64,000 nucleotides of DNA from Gari tellinella (lineage: Eukaryota; Mollusca; Bivalvia; Cardiida; Psammobiidae), in assembly GCA_922989275.2 (NCBI GenBank), contig OV277869.1, positions 24,252,189-24,316,188 of the forward strand, written 5' to 3'. Positions 15,101-30,100 of this stretch are shown one piece after another. Position 1 is the first letter of the stretch, and every line of letters starts with the position of its first letter. The position numbers and the translations under genes are program-made. The notes beneath the pieces are model-generated. The model saw only the letters and a program-made list of their open reading frames with translations, ran no database searches and was not told the origin of the DNA.

Positions 15101-18100
15101 AATCTTAAAATCTGCTGGCTCTTATCTGGAACATTTTTGATAACTGATATGATATGAGCTAAATCATGGAGATAAATGGCACTTGGTGATGGTGAATTGG
15201 TAGTTTTATATTGTGACTAATCTAAGTATTCTACATTCAAATTTGCTATTTATGAGTGCCACTTGTCCTGTGATTGCTTATCTTCTCTCAGAAGAATATA
15301 TAGTATAGGTTTATATGCATAGAAAATATTAATTTACCTGGCTTTAATGGAGGCTATATATCATATTTTGCGTGATTAAATTTATCATCATCATCATCAT
15401 CATCACCACCGTTATCTTCTTCTTCATTATTTTCAGCTGCATTTGTAATTCTGTATACGTAATATTATATATTACCATGTTGACTCTTGTATGCATTTAG
15501 ATATAATATTACATACCATTTTATTTATATACATACAGTACCATATAATTTATATATTTCTATTCATTTTCCATTGTTGTTGTTGTGCTTGATTATGATG
15601 TTATATTTAGTTATGTATATATAAATGGCATATGAACAACAGCAAAACCAATCTTAATTCACAGTTCTCTGAACTGACAGGTACTAGACTCTTGAAAGAC
15701 TGGTTTTGTTGTTTCGATTGAATAGTCAGTTGATAATCCTTATTGTGCTGAATATTTCCAGAGGACTTTCCAGACAATATTTAAATTGAGCAAATGTTGT
15801 GTACCTTGATCAGTAGGCTCCCGGTGAAGTTCAGGGTATACTCTGTTTGCAAAGAATGGCATGCTGGGGCCCATTTCATAAAACTTTGTACAACAAAACG
15901 GTTGTAAGTCAAAATTTAATTTCTGATTTCTCTATCTCATCCTGTCTTGTGACATCTCTTTGGAATCGTCTTTTCAAGACAATTCCAAAGAGATGTCACA
16001 AGACAGGATTAGATGGAGAAATAAATAAAAATTGAGAATTTCATAATCTGACTTACGACAACATTATAAATTGTTGTACAAAGTTTTAGGAAACGGGCCC
16101 CTGGTTTTCGGCACAGTAAGGGTTAGGGTTAGTCATATTCTACCCAGTACATCTTGACGAGATTCAGATCAGAAGCTGTGTAACTCAGTTTCTGAAAAAG
16201 ATTCAAACCTTTTGACAGCCTATTTCAGGACAAAAGAAATTAATTTAGCTTTAGAGCTTAATACAACCATTTTTTACTCAGAAAATAATATTTATGGCTG
16301 CTGTCAAAACTAGGGTAGAGTTTGAGTCAACAAAAATGCATTGTTTCATATAAGATCAAGAAACTATCTTGAGCTTATGCATAGAACTATTATTATATAC
16401 AGATATTTTGTTGTAAACTCTCTTACAGATTTCACAACTCCAGATAATTGGAGTTTTTCTATACTAAAATCCATATTTTTACACCAAACCCTATGTTGTG
16501 CCTACTCATTAGAATCGTCTTAAAGAGAGAATTCTAATGAGAAGTCACAATATAGGGTTTAGTTGAAAATTTTGCTTTCATTTAAATTATCTGGGTCCAA
16601 GGTTATAAAGCTTCAGAGTTGAGTCTTGAGTAGTTCTCAAGCATTTGATTGGTCAGATTTGAGCCTAGGCTCAAATCTGACCAATCAAATACTTGAGAAC
16701 GATATCAGACTCAACTCTAAAGCTTTATTACCTTGGACCCAGATAATTTAAATGAAAGCCCATGAGGTTATTCTATATATTTTATGAATTAGTATTTTGA
16801 TGTACATGTGTGTTGTTTTCACATCCATGTATGCATCCTTATATTATCTATACGTAGATCCCTTCTTCTTTCTTGCTTTCTTGGGAATGACTTTTGAACG
16901 GGGGAAAGCTGAAGGTTTTACTGAATGAGTATTTTAGAAATGTATATAGTGCCTTTGTAAATATGGATGCATTGATCACCAGGGAAAAATCATTTGAATG
17001 TGAAAAACCAGTAGCTTTTAATTTTTCTGCAAAATTAAAGTACATGTATGATTTACAATGTACCGTATTTGAAACACTGACCTGTTTGCATGCTTTGAAT
17101 GTATAATGATATCCTTTGGGAACAGTTTAGATCTGAGTTATGTTCAAATTTAGTGACCATCATCATCAAGGACTGCTGAACTTGTTAGTAAAGAAAATTA
17201 CTGACATTCATGTTTGATTTAAGCTGGGAAGGGCTTTCAAGGCAAGGAGCTGTGATTCTGTATAACAAGTTACCAATAAGAAAACAGTTTGTTGAAATAC
17301 AGCTGTATTTTTATTATTAAAAAGAAAGGTAGGATGCGAATAACTAGCTGTATTTTTAGTTTGAACGTTTTGACAAGCTTGGAACAAAAAGTATGTCCCA
17401 TTTATTGCCTTGATAAATTGAGGTTGTTTAATTGGTTGCATATCCAAAATATTACTAATACATGTATGTATCGAATTGAGCATCATGGTTTTTCACATTC
17501 AAAATACATTCATTGTCCGCCCCTTTACCTATATACCATTTTCAACAAGTTTTGACTTAAGCTTGCTGAAGGGAGCTGGTTTTACCTTGCAATAAGCTAG
17601 GTCATCCTGATCAGACCTTATTGCTGTCTTTTTAGGATCTTTCCTCCATAGCTAGCAGTACTGATCATGAACTATAGTAGACTTTCTTTGTTTAATGCAG
17701 GTGGCTGGTTTAAACAGATAAATGCAAAGCAGCAATTTCCTGAAGGAAGTTTATGCTTTACTTTCATATTGCTTTAAGCAGCCACTTGTACTTAACACGA
17801 TAACTGACTCTTCATTTGAGTGCATAGATACAGGGTAGAGAATGATCCTGAAGAATTTATGCCAAGAAATAGGTAAAGGTGTCCTTAGGAACTTCAGTGG
17901 GGGAATGATTTTTAAGTTGGGAATTTCTAAATTATTAGGAATACAATTTTCTTCCTTTTGTGTGGGTGGGACTTTTATAATGTAAGATCTGTATCCATGA
18001 TTATATGATAACATCTAATTAATTGTGTTCTCTATTCTGATCTCAAATCTTAGAATAAACAAAGTATCTCATAAGAAACCAGTGTTTTGGACATTGATTG

Positions 18101-21100
18101 CGAGATTATAGGAAGGGTGGGGACTTTCTATATCCTGAAATGCTTTGATGTAGAAACTATAGAATAGCAGGCATACTCTATGGCATCTTCAGCTTGCTTA
18201 AGGCTAGTCTTCATATTGTACATGTTTTCTCATTGTTGTGTGCGTGTTTCGGTGTTGTATGTAGAGTTATCTGCCTTTCCAGGACAACAGTGGGGTTACC
18301 ATCGCGAGGGTTCCTGCCAGGCGGGTATCAGTGTAGGGCTGGCACAAGTGAGTCCAAAAACAAAACAAACTCATCAGGCTGTAGGGTGTGGTTGCTCCAT
18401 GCAGTGGAGGACATAGACCAATAGCAGTTGAAATGATTGCGCAATATGTGTTGACAATAATGATATGACCATGCATGGTCCCAGGTCTCCAGATAAGAGG
18501 TAGTTATTTCAACAAATCAAACATTTTCTCACTCATTTCAGCACCAAAACCTATGGTGTTACTACTCATTAGAATCGTCTCTTCGAGACGATTCTAATGA
18601 GTAGTGACACCATAGGGTTTAATTCAGAAATAAAGATTTTAGTTTTTGAAAAACTACCCTTATCTGGTTGATGGTCCCTAACAAATTCTGTGTTTATACT
18701 GCTCCTTTACTGGACTGATTTGGAAAACATAAACAACAAACAAAACCCCCAAAACACATACAACATGATATATCTAACTAGATACACCTAGTCACCTAAT
18801 GCAGGCATATTCAAGCCAAACTAAATGCTGAGTGATGCTGTACAACAATAATGCAAAAAGCTCCAGATAAGAGGGAGTATTCTGAACAAATCCAACATTT
18901 TCTCACTCATACAGCACCAAATCCTATGGTGTTACTACTCATTAGAATCGTCTCTTCGAGACGATTCTAATGAGTAGTGACACCATAGGGTTTAAAGCAG
19001 AAAGAAAGGTTTTAGTTTTTGAAATACTCCCCTTATCTGGGGCCCTGGCTCCTATTAGAGTCTTTCTGCATTCACTGATGTCCTGTGCATAAAGGACTGA
19101 TTTGGATATAACCTAGATAATGATTAAAGTCGGATAAGATAACACTTGTCAGCAGATTGAGTCAGGATCAGATGCTTTCGCATGTTACATTTTATTCTCT
19201 TGAAATTAGAAAACAAACACTGTTCACAAAAAAGAGACTGGGTCTCCCCAAAAAGCTGTCAGAAATTGAGAAACAATTGCACAAAAGCAAGAAAACTTAC
19301 CTTCTTTCTTCAACTGCCATACTCCGCCACATTCAATTTCAAACTTAGTTGCTAACAATGATTGTCCAAATTTCAATTTGGAAAATGTCCTGGACAACGG
19401 ACTATACAACTAGACTAGCATTTTTCTTCTGAATCATAATGAAGGGCAAATGATAAAAAACAACTAACCCAAAAACCCATTTACATAGGTAAACAATTCA
19501 TTCTAGGCTCAAAGAGTAAAAGATAGTGCTTATCCAGAAACACTATCTCCCCACCATTCCATTTCTAAGAGGATATAAGAGAATAAAACATTTACAGCAG
19601 TATTGGTCTATGTCTTCAACTGTGTCACAGTAAAGCTTGCTAGGGCAGCTGGGTGCCGCTGTATGTTGCCCAAGACAAAAGTTTGTGAAATAGACTGGAC
19701 TCTTTATAGCACAAAGCTCCAGATAAGAAGAGTATTGTAAACAGTAAAATCCTTTTGACTCCTGTAGTCAAACCCTATGTTGTGTCACTATTCATTAGAA
19801 TCATCTCTTCGAGATGATTCTAATGAGTAGTCACACCATAGAGTTAAGCCGAGACAATTTGATCAGAAAAGTACCGGTAGAAACTTTTAGGTACCATTCA
19901 ACATTTCATCTTATCTGGAGTCCTAAAAAATAAATGTATGTGAAAATATTGGTATGGGTGTAATTCATTGAGGGACAAGGTTTAATCCATTTTATGCGTG
20001 ATACACTTTAAGGTGTAACTTTAGGCAAACAGTTTTGATCTCAGATCAGGCTATAGATCAAAACTATTTGCAGCTAAGTCAATATTCTATCAGAAACTGC
20101 TAAAATCTTTTGCAAATATTTGAGTTATACGGGCCGGGCTGCTTCAGACAACATTTTAAAATGGCCACCAAATATTACCCAACATACAATGGGCATAAGA
20201 GATGTTCATACTGGACATTATTTATGATGAAATGATTATAGAAATATTGTAAACAAGATAAGGTTTCTTTCCCCATGGGGTTCTAGTGATGACAATGATG
20301 TAAGAGGCAAGAATAAAACATACATGACAATAGCTGGGCTCTAGAGAAATGGGAACAGTTTCAACCTTTTCTCCATGAAGTCTCCTCAAAACTCTATGTT
20401 GTAAATATAACTATTCAATAGAATCATATGGGTTGTGCCATGACAAAACCTGCCTGATTGCATTGCAACAAGTTACAATGTACAGACCAAGCACTGTTGT
20501 CATCCCAGGTTTTGCTTCTGAGTTTGGTCTACACTCCCAAATACTGTATATAATATGGTTCCATAAAATGCTTTAGATGCATGTGGGTGTCAAACAGTGT
20601 AGATCAAGACCAGCAGCAGCATTAAGGATGTGGCGGCTGGCCTAGATCTACACTGTTTGCGATGCAGTAAGGCAGATTTTCTCATGGCATGGCTCATATC
20701 TTTGAGACAATTCTAATGAGTAGTCACAACAGTTTATTTGAGATATAAAGCAGTTGCTACTCTGACTGAAGCTCTTGTCAGTCTTCCATATTTTTGTATT
20801 GAAGCTCTTTATTCAATGAATTTAAATATTGTTAATGCAATGTCAGGTAATTGCAGAAAGCTCTTAAATGAGCTGTGTGCAATATTTTGATCTGCTTTAA
20901 GATTTGATTCATCCTGGAGATGCATAATGTATTTGAATGGAAATTGCTCAGATTTTATTGTAGTTTTCTGGTATGTTACCTAATTAGCGAAACATTAATA
21001 GAAGATGAACATGGTAAATGAACATAGTGCTGAATGTGTTGTTTGGATGCCAAACTAGATGGGAGTTTATCCCATTAACCCGTAGCCTGTTTCAAGTATT

Positions 21101-24100
21101 GAATATAGGTGACCACTTAAAGCAGGTTGAAAGTAAAGCTGAATGCGCCTTAGGGCGCATTCTGCTTTACTTTCAGCCTGCTTTAAGCTACAATTTGCTA
21201 GAAAATAGAAAAGCTTTCTTATGATACATATCCATGGTTGTATAAATTGGAACTATTTTCTTTAGTGGAATCAATGAAATGCGTAAAAAGACGTATTTAT
21301 GGGGTAATGGGTTATAGAGAGATAGAGTTGAGATTAATGTTTCATTACTATTCATGATCATCCACGAGAGTTATAATAAACATTTCATTGCTTCATGCTC
21401 ATTCTGATATTGTTCCTTTGGCATGATACAGATATGCAGAGCAATTGACAACTAATTTTTAAAACAACCTAGTTACGGCTTACTGCTTTCATATAGGCCT
21501 TTTAACCACATGCATTGGAGGAAAAACACAGTTTTTCACGTTTCAATGACAAATGAAAAAAGGAAACATGTAATCCCATGTAATCCTAAAGTATTTTAAA
21601 CCCTTGCATTGCTGGGTCCTTTGCAAACAGTGTAGACCCAGATCAGAGGACTCCACAAATGTATTATTGGAAAGAAGGTAATTCAAAGGTTTAACTTATG
21701 AAACAACAATGTCTTGTCTATAAGTCATCACTCCTTCATAATGCATGAGCTCATAACCTTTAAACAATATTCTGACATTGTCATGCAGTGACCTTGACCT
21801 TCACCAAACACTCATGGAAGCTTTGCCTATTTTTATAACTCTAAAAATTGTAACAAATTGTTACATACCAAAAAGACGCCGGCAAGACCCATTATATAAT
21901 ACAGTAAAATGTGTGCCCAATTGCCATTTAAAAAAGAAGCATAGAAAAGATTTATATAATTTTCCACTTATTACAAGACAAAAGCAATGCAGAAAGATCC
22001 TGTATAAAAGACAGCATATTCATTTTGATTTAAATGCCACCTTAACCCATAACCCCATAGCCTGTTTCTTATTTTGAAAACAGGTGATCACCTAAAGCAG
22101 GTTGAAAGTAAAGTAGAATGTGGCTTACGGCGCATTCTGATTTACTTTCAGCCTGCTTTATGCTAATATCTGCTAGAATATAGAAATATTTCTTATGATT
22201 TTTATTTGTGACAGTATAATTTGGAACTGTTTTCTTCAGTGGAGGAATTAATTTAACTCTTTCCTCCCTGAAACTTTAAATGGAAAATTCCAGTTTCCAT
22301 TTTAGTCTAGTCCGTTTCTGACTTTTAAGGGTTGTTTTTGTCGATGTTTGGCATTGTGACAAACAGTGAAGAACCTGATCAGAGGGCTCCTTTCGGAGCC
22401 CTCTGATCAGAGTCTTCACTGTTTGCATAGGACAAGTGTACTATTCACATGTACAGTGTTTGAAAAGCACGCCTATATGCGGGACTAGGGTTCAAAGAGT
22501 TAAAGCATAAAAAGATGTATTTATGGAGTAATGGGTTAACACAGGTTTTACTGTACCTTCATTACCCACTGAAGTAAGCAGGATTATAAATATACATGTA
22601 CAAATAAATATACATGTAATTTGTACATGTACAAATAAATATACATGTACACCAGTATTTCACAAACTTCAGTCTTGGACATCAATAACATTGTTGTGGG
22701 TGTTTTTTGCTTTATAGTCATTGCTTTAGGTACTCTTTATGGCTTTAGGCTGGGAGCTTTGACAGACACAAGAACTTTTACAAGTTGCTATCGCTGTGTT
22801 CAATTTGTTTTGTTCTGTGTGATGTGTGAATGTGCTTTTTCGTTGTATTGAAAGTGCTTGCATGCATGTAACCATAGCAACATTAGTTGAAATTTCAACA
22901 AAGTCCCACTTATATTTACATTATTTTTTGTATTTTTGATTCAGGCAGGTATCTGCTTAAAAAAGCAAAATGAAAATAAATTGTAAAGCCCCTGAAGAAG
23001 CTTTCTGATTTGTCATCATCCTGCTTTAATCTATACTACAGTCGAACCTCCATATCTTGAACTCGCTTAACTCGAACTATCCAATATTTCGACACATGAA
23101 TTGCATTATTTTATGCTCAGTTTAGTCAAACATACCAGTATTTCAAAGTTAAAACGGGGCTTAGCCACGTTTTAACTTTGAAATATGGGTTTGTTCGAAT
23201 TGATGGAGTTCGAGATATCGAAGTTTGACTGTACTTGTTTGTAACACATTCAACCCTAGTGAGGAGTTATAATAACCATCATAAATTATACCTGTGGAGA
23301 GTACACTTTTCGTATGCAAACAATGTAGACCTTGATCAGAGGAGGGCTCCTTTAGGAGTTCTCTGGTCAGGGTCTGCACTGTTTTTCAGTATGCAATATA
23401 TTTCAGAATATAACCGTATAAATTCAAAAATTAGACTAGAATTAATTGGAAATTGATATTGTCCATTGAAAGTTTATGGGGTGCATGCTTGAACAGCAAC
23501 CTGTTTCTTCTTCTACCATATGGTAGATTGCTTGCAAGATGTAGTAACTTAACCCATTCTATGCTTGGAACCATTATATAAGTATGTATACTCTGCAAAC
23601 AGTGTATACCCTGATCAGAGAATTTCTTAAGTAGCCCTCTGATCGGAGCCTGCATGCAGAGTTTGCGATCGTTAAATGTTTTATTTTTCTAGACATTTTC
23701 CTAAACATATGTCTAAATACCAACTGGTCATATTTCAAAATTCGAAAAATATAGCATTGAGTGTGTTAATATTAATATAGATAAATTAAGAAAGTAGCAA
23801 AACTGCTCTATTATGACCACTAAAACGAAGCCTAATTTATTGTATAAAAGACAGGTAACATTTTAAACCAAGGTGACAGTTAAACAAAGCTCCCAAAGGA
23901 TCTCCGTTTTACTGTCACCTTTCTCTAAGCAGTCACCTGTCGTAAACAACTATTAATTAGCTCAATTTATTGGTCATAATAGAGAGGTTTTACTGTAGTT
24001 TCCTCAGTCTTGAAGGCGATTCATGAGATGTTGTTGTCATTGCTGAGTATCAACTACTACTACGCTTTACTTTATAAGCTTTCTGTTGATATTTTGTCTC

Positions 24101-27100
24101 TTAGCAATATTATTACTCAGTACAGTACAACCTCTCTATTATAACTTCCAAAATGAATGCTTATTGATTGTATAAAAATCAAGTGATTCTCATAATGATA
24201 CTGACTCATTTTGACACACTTTAATCCACTAGCTTGTATTGAGATAAGCATTGATACTTGTTTATTGCTTATGAGTAATGGGTTAAGTTTTCATAATGGA
24301 GAGGTTTTACTGTATAAATCAGTATGGACTTGGGTTTATTTATATTACTTCTGTACATAAATATGGTGTTATTTTATACAATACAGGTTGTATTATAAAT
24401 TGAGGCTATTTGATATATTTTATACATTTCTCTCTAGTCAGATCAGTATTTCTTTCCTTTTCTATTTCATGATTGATATTACCTGTATTAAGATATACAT
24501 TTCACCCTGTCAAACTTGTGTAACATTGATTTTCAAAGAGGATCTTCATATTTGCAGACTTGAATAGAGAAACATGCATTGAAATACACCTACTTTTGGT
24601 TTCTGAAAGTTAGTTACAAACAGTGTAGTTGTGAAGGCTGTCACCAGATTCAGTAGTGAACATTTCCTCTACTTTGAAACTGTTTTCTGCCTGTTCAACT
24701 CGTGATCTTTAACTCTTTCCTCCGTGAAACTTTAAATGGACAATTCCAGTTTCCATCTAAGTCTAGTCCATTTCTGACTTTAAAGGGGTGTTTTTGTCAA
24801 TGTTTGGCATTGTGACAAACAGTGAAGACCCTGATCTGGGTCTTCACTGTTTGTATAGGACATGTGTACTATTCACATGTACAGTTTGAAAAAGCACGCC
24901 TATATGCGGGACTAGGGTTCAAAGAGTTAAGTACTATAACCAGATATTTCCATCCTTTGCAAAAAGTGAATACATGTACTTATAGATCAGAAGGCTCCTG
25001 AAGGTGACACTTCATAATTTTGGAACAACAACCCTTTGGGAGTCAATATACATGTAAATAGGTTACTTATCAGAAAATCAATGAGTCCATTGAAAATTCT
25101 GCTTTGTTAAAGGGTTAATGTTAATACAGAAATAAATAGACATGACTTAAAACAATTGATGTGACAACTTATCAAAAACAGAAGTCACCAGGAATTAAAT
25201 AAAAGAGGAAGTTAAATGTAATTATTTGCATAAGTGGTTATTATTATTAGCATTTATAAGTGGTTATTAAAATTTCATGTCAATTTTCTATAATAATAGT
25301 AGTACTTAGGTGACTTTATCCTTATAATGCTGAATTGTCATACGCTTCAAGTATATCATTTTCAAAAACGTTCTAAACCAGATTTTATACTGTTTTATAA
25401 ACTGTAGAAAAATTGGAGGTGAGAGGCTGTATATATATATGCATTCTTTATATACTACATTAACCCATTACCCCATACATATGCCTTTTTACACCTTTTA
25501 TTTATTTCTCCACTGAGGAAAAAGGTTCCATTATTTATACACTTATGAATGTATGATAAGATATATTTTCTATATTCTAGCAGATGGTAGCTTAAAGCAG
25601 GCTGAAAGTAAAGCAGAATGTGCCTTAAGGCACATTCTGCTTTACTTTCAACCTGCTTTAAGTGTTCACCTGTTTTCAAAACTAGCAACAGGCTATGGGG
25701 CAATGGGATAAGTAGTCATGATCTATCCTCTTCAGTGAAAGATGCGTTTAGACTGTATAGTAAGGAAAAAAAGAAAGTTTAGGTGTTTTAATTGTGTCAG
25801 TTTTATGTCGCTTTAACGGCAAGGTATCAAACTTTGGTTTGTACTCTCAAAAAAGATATATATGTGTTTTAATAGATTAAGATGTGTGTTTTGTGAGTGT
25901 TTGAGGGGAGAGAGATGAGTACTAACATTGCTTGAAAAATTCAAATCTTTGATACTGCTTTGTGTTTATTGGCTTCTTTTATAGAAACATTGAATGTCTT
26001 GATTATTTCTTTTATAGTTGTATAATAATTTAAACTTTCTCTTCAACAATTGGCTCCATATTTTATAGAGGATGAAATCAGAAACAGTTATTTATGTAAT
26101 TAAGTATAAATAGATTTTTTGTATACTTTTTAAATAAATTTTTAGAATACATGATTGTATATATTTTTCTGTTGATATTCTGTTAATATAATTATATAAT
26201 GAGCCATTTACAAAAGTTCAAAATAGATTTTTATGAAAAACAACTATTTCTAACATGTATTGAATCTATATATTATTAAAGGGCTCCGGATAAGGGGAGT
26301 ATTTCAAAAACTAAAATTTTTATTTCTCTGTTAAACCCTATGGTATCACTACTCATTAGAATCGTCTCGAAGAGACGATTCTAATGAGTAGTAACACCAT
26401 AGGATTTGGTGCTAAAATAAGTGAAAAAATGTTGGATTTGTTAAATTGTGGAGCCCTGATATAACTTGTTGTAAGGATATTTGTGTATAGATTACATTTA
26501 TTAACCTCTATATGTCTTGCAATATTATAGCAAGGGAGACAACTTGTGATTGGAGCTCCTGGAAGTTGGTATTGGCAAGGTATGTCCACACTTTGTTATA
26601 ATAATAATAATAATAATAAATACATTATTTCACTAATAATAATAAAATAATAAAGATGTTATTGGGAGACTTGAGGACAACCAGGTACCAAGCCATACAT
26701 TGAACAGTTTCTCATGCATGAAGATTGTGTAAAGTTAGACACTTTCCCAGAGAAAAAAAAAATTGTTAAATTCTTTCCAGACTAATTTTCTTCATCCACG
26801 CAACGTTATGGCCTAGCACTTGATTGACCGACAAAAAACGGTATCCTTTTTTCATTTTTCAACATCTTTAATAATCTATAATACATCAAACATTTCAAAA
26901 AATCCACTGGGTTTTGGCTTAGTTTGGGCGTGGTTCCTGCTTCCATGTTTACCCACTTGATTAACAGGACGCCGGACAAATCGTCGTAAAGGGCGACCTT
27001 TAACAGCAATCTTTACCTCCCCAAAGGGAAAATTAATGCCACAAAAGGCTTTAAATAACTTGTGCCACAAAAGGCTTTAAATAACTTGTGCCACAAAGGC

Positions 27101-30100
27101 TTTAAATAGATTTTGCCACAAAAGGCTTTAAATAAATCTTGCCACAAAAGGCTTTAGATTATGCCTCAAAAGTTGTTTACCGATGCCACAAAAGGCTTTA
27201 AATAAATTTTTGCCACAAAAGGCTCGAACTAAATATGTTCCTAACTGAAATAACATCACATACACTTTCAGATCCCAGGAAAACAGTAATCTGGCCAGTG
27301 CCTTCCATGATGATTTTCCGTGTTTGAAAACATAAGTATTCCAAGCTAAATGTACAATTAAAATTAACATTAAAATATAGAAAATAGTTCAAAGTAAACT
27401 TTTTGTTTGGATTTCGCTGCCGCCAAATGGCACCTGGCTGTTCGCATAATCATGCGACCAGCCAGGAGCCACCGCCAAAAGTAAAGATACTTTTGCCTCG
27501 GCGAAAAACGAACTATAACTAGATTGCTGCTGAAGCAGGAAACACCACCCGTTTGCACCATTCCAATTCTATTCACTGAAAATAAACAGTTCCACTGTTG
27601 TGGTAAGCTTCGATGGCGGACGACAACTGATTTAGAAAAATACAGTTGCCCAGGAAAGTAAGATGCACCCCATCAGCCATGTAGAATGCTGGGGCAGTAT
27701 CCCGCAAGTCTGGGTGTCTAATGTAAAACCCATTGCTTTTTATTACTTTGTTTGCTGCATACCCATTAACTCTTTTTCTAATGGCTTCCATGGCCACTAC
27801 ATTATTTGAATAACGCCAACATCGTCTTGGCAGTATTTCTGACCAAATAATTTTAGCCCGGAAATTAGCAGACATGTACGTTAAAACCTGATCTATGTAC
27901 AACCGTAAATCTTTTAACGAAATGCGACCAAAATCGTTACCACCACAATGGATAATGATAAAGTCTGGCTCCTCTCCAACCTCTTTAAGCAATGCAAGCT
28001 TCCTGGTCAAATCCAAGAGTGACAAACCACTGTATCCCTGCCACCAAATATTAGTATTCTGCAGACCCAAGTTCAGACCTCCCGGGCGACGTCTGGCAAC
28101 AGTAAAGGCGTGTTTCACAATGGATGATCCTATGCACCATATCGTTGTACCGCCTAAAAGACTTTGCACAGAATTACTAAGGGAAGCCTTATAATAGTCT
28201 ACCCAAATCATCCTGCAATTATCTCATGTGGCAGCACTACTAAAACGATGGGAGTGTATGAACTTGGTCTGGTTTAATATACCCCTTATATGCGTCGGAA
28301 CGCCAGCGGCCTGCCCCTTTAATCGATTCAACCGACCAGCCTGCCATGAATGCAGACGTTGCTGCCCCTATGCGGAATGAATGAGAACTGTAGCTCCCAT
28401 AATCTAACTGGAGGCTCTTTAAGACTTTCTTTAGAACGGCTGTAAATTGATACCGTGTCAGAGGGGTGCCATTAAAATGACAAAACAGAGGGCCTTTAAC
28501 ATGAGGTCTCTGCTTAAGAAAATACTTCATTATCCCCACAGGGCAAATCCTTGAATCATTCTTTAAAATTCTTAAATATGCGCCAGAACCATATTGATCA
28601 GTCTTTGAATGCCTTATCAAAACGGTAAAAGATTCACTCCTCGAGTCCATACATAAATCTGATATGGAAATGACTTCTGTTGTACATTTCAAACTTTTTA
28701 CTGCCAATTCCCCCACCCTCAAGAATGCAAAGAATGCAAAACTATAGGCAGCCCTAAATAAATGGGTTTCATAAGCATTGGTACAGACACTATGCAAGTT
28801 CTCTAAAACTAATTTCAACAAATCCCTAGTTATTGGCAAACGAGCCCTGCTTCGAGGACCTGCCCTCTTTAACCCTTCCAATGCCTTCTGAATTACGTAA
28901 TTTTTTGATACATCAACCTGGTTATTTATTTTGCATTGAAAACTGATAGACTTGATATACAAGTTTGCTGTAGCGTAAGACAGTCCCTGTAAAGACAGCC
29001 AAGCTATATACAATGTCATGGTATTCACCGACGGTGGCCATGATTTTGGAAAACTATATTTTGTTCTAAAACGCTCAAAACTATCTAGTCCCGTACCATA
29101 TGCAGCCTTAGTATTGCCAGCCAGAGAAACCTCTAAAAGTCTTTGAGATTCAAATCGTAAATCAATGATTGAAATCTGTCGGGAATTGGTTGTGGTTTGT
29201 GCAATGCCTGTGGTGCCATTCGTCGGAAGCGGTCCCACTGTTTACGAGAAATTGAATCAGCAATATAATTCTGTTCAGACACAATTATGCCTAGCCCTAA
29301 ATATTATTCCATACTCCATAGACAACATTACAAACTGTCTTACTAGTTGCATAAGGCGTTTCGACTTGGCCGATTGTTTATTTAAAACACAACAAAGTGA
29401 TTCATTATCAATGAAGAGCAAAACTCTTCTATGTTTCAATTTTTCTCCCCACAAAAATACAGCCAGCAATACAGGTACCATTTCCAAGAAAGTAATATCC
29501 TTCAACAGACCATTTTTATCCCAAGATATAGGCCACTGAAAAAATGACCACTCTCCCTGCAAAAAGCAACCACAACCCAAGTTTCGAGAACCGGCGCTAT
29601 CCGTAAAGAGTTGCAAGGTATCACTATCATACCATTTACATGGCGGAATATATGTTATTCCATTAAAATTAACCAGAAACCTCAGCCACATACCCAAATC
29701 CTGTCCAATCCCTGAAGATATCCAAAGCCTGTGATGTGCTTTCCTGATGCCGCACATTGCATCATAAAGTCTACGTAAGAACGCCCTACTTGATCGAATC
29801 GCCTTGCTGAAGAAAGACAGTTTCCCAACAACTGACTGAAACGCCTTTAATGTAACTTTCTTTTTACTAAGCAAGTCCGAAATAGCAACATGGAGCTCCT
29901 CAATTTTTTGTAGTGGGATACTTACAAGTCATATTAACAGAGTCTAAATCAAATCCTAAGAATACCATCCTAGTACATGGGTCCACCGACTTCTCAGTAG
30001 CCAGTGGAACGGAAAGTTGATCACATACAGAGATAAATGTATCAGCAAGTTTCTTACAGTGATTTGAGTTCTGCGCTCCAGCAAATATAAAATCATCTAA

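Noticed and set aside
194..18282. A second host gene inside the 18 kb intron 1
   Set aside because: No run of in-phase exons, no long frame and no recognisable motif was found on either strand.
18180..18424. Two overlapping 76-78 residue frames around exon 2
   Set aside because: Only 18283-18347 matches integrin sequence; the flanking residues are intron read-through.
26806..27392. Minus-strand frames of 64-80 residues left of the hydrolase
   Set aside because: They consist largely of minisatellite translations (KAFCG repeats) and show no protein features.
27895..29539. Plus-strand frames opposite the retrotransposon (27895-28194 and 29165-29539)
   Set aside because: They are shadows of the recombinase, hydrolase and RNase H frames; the minus-strand readings carry the catalytic motifs.
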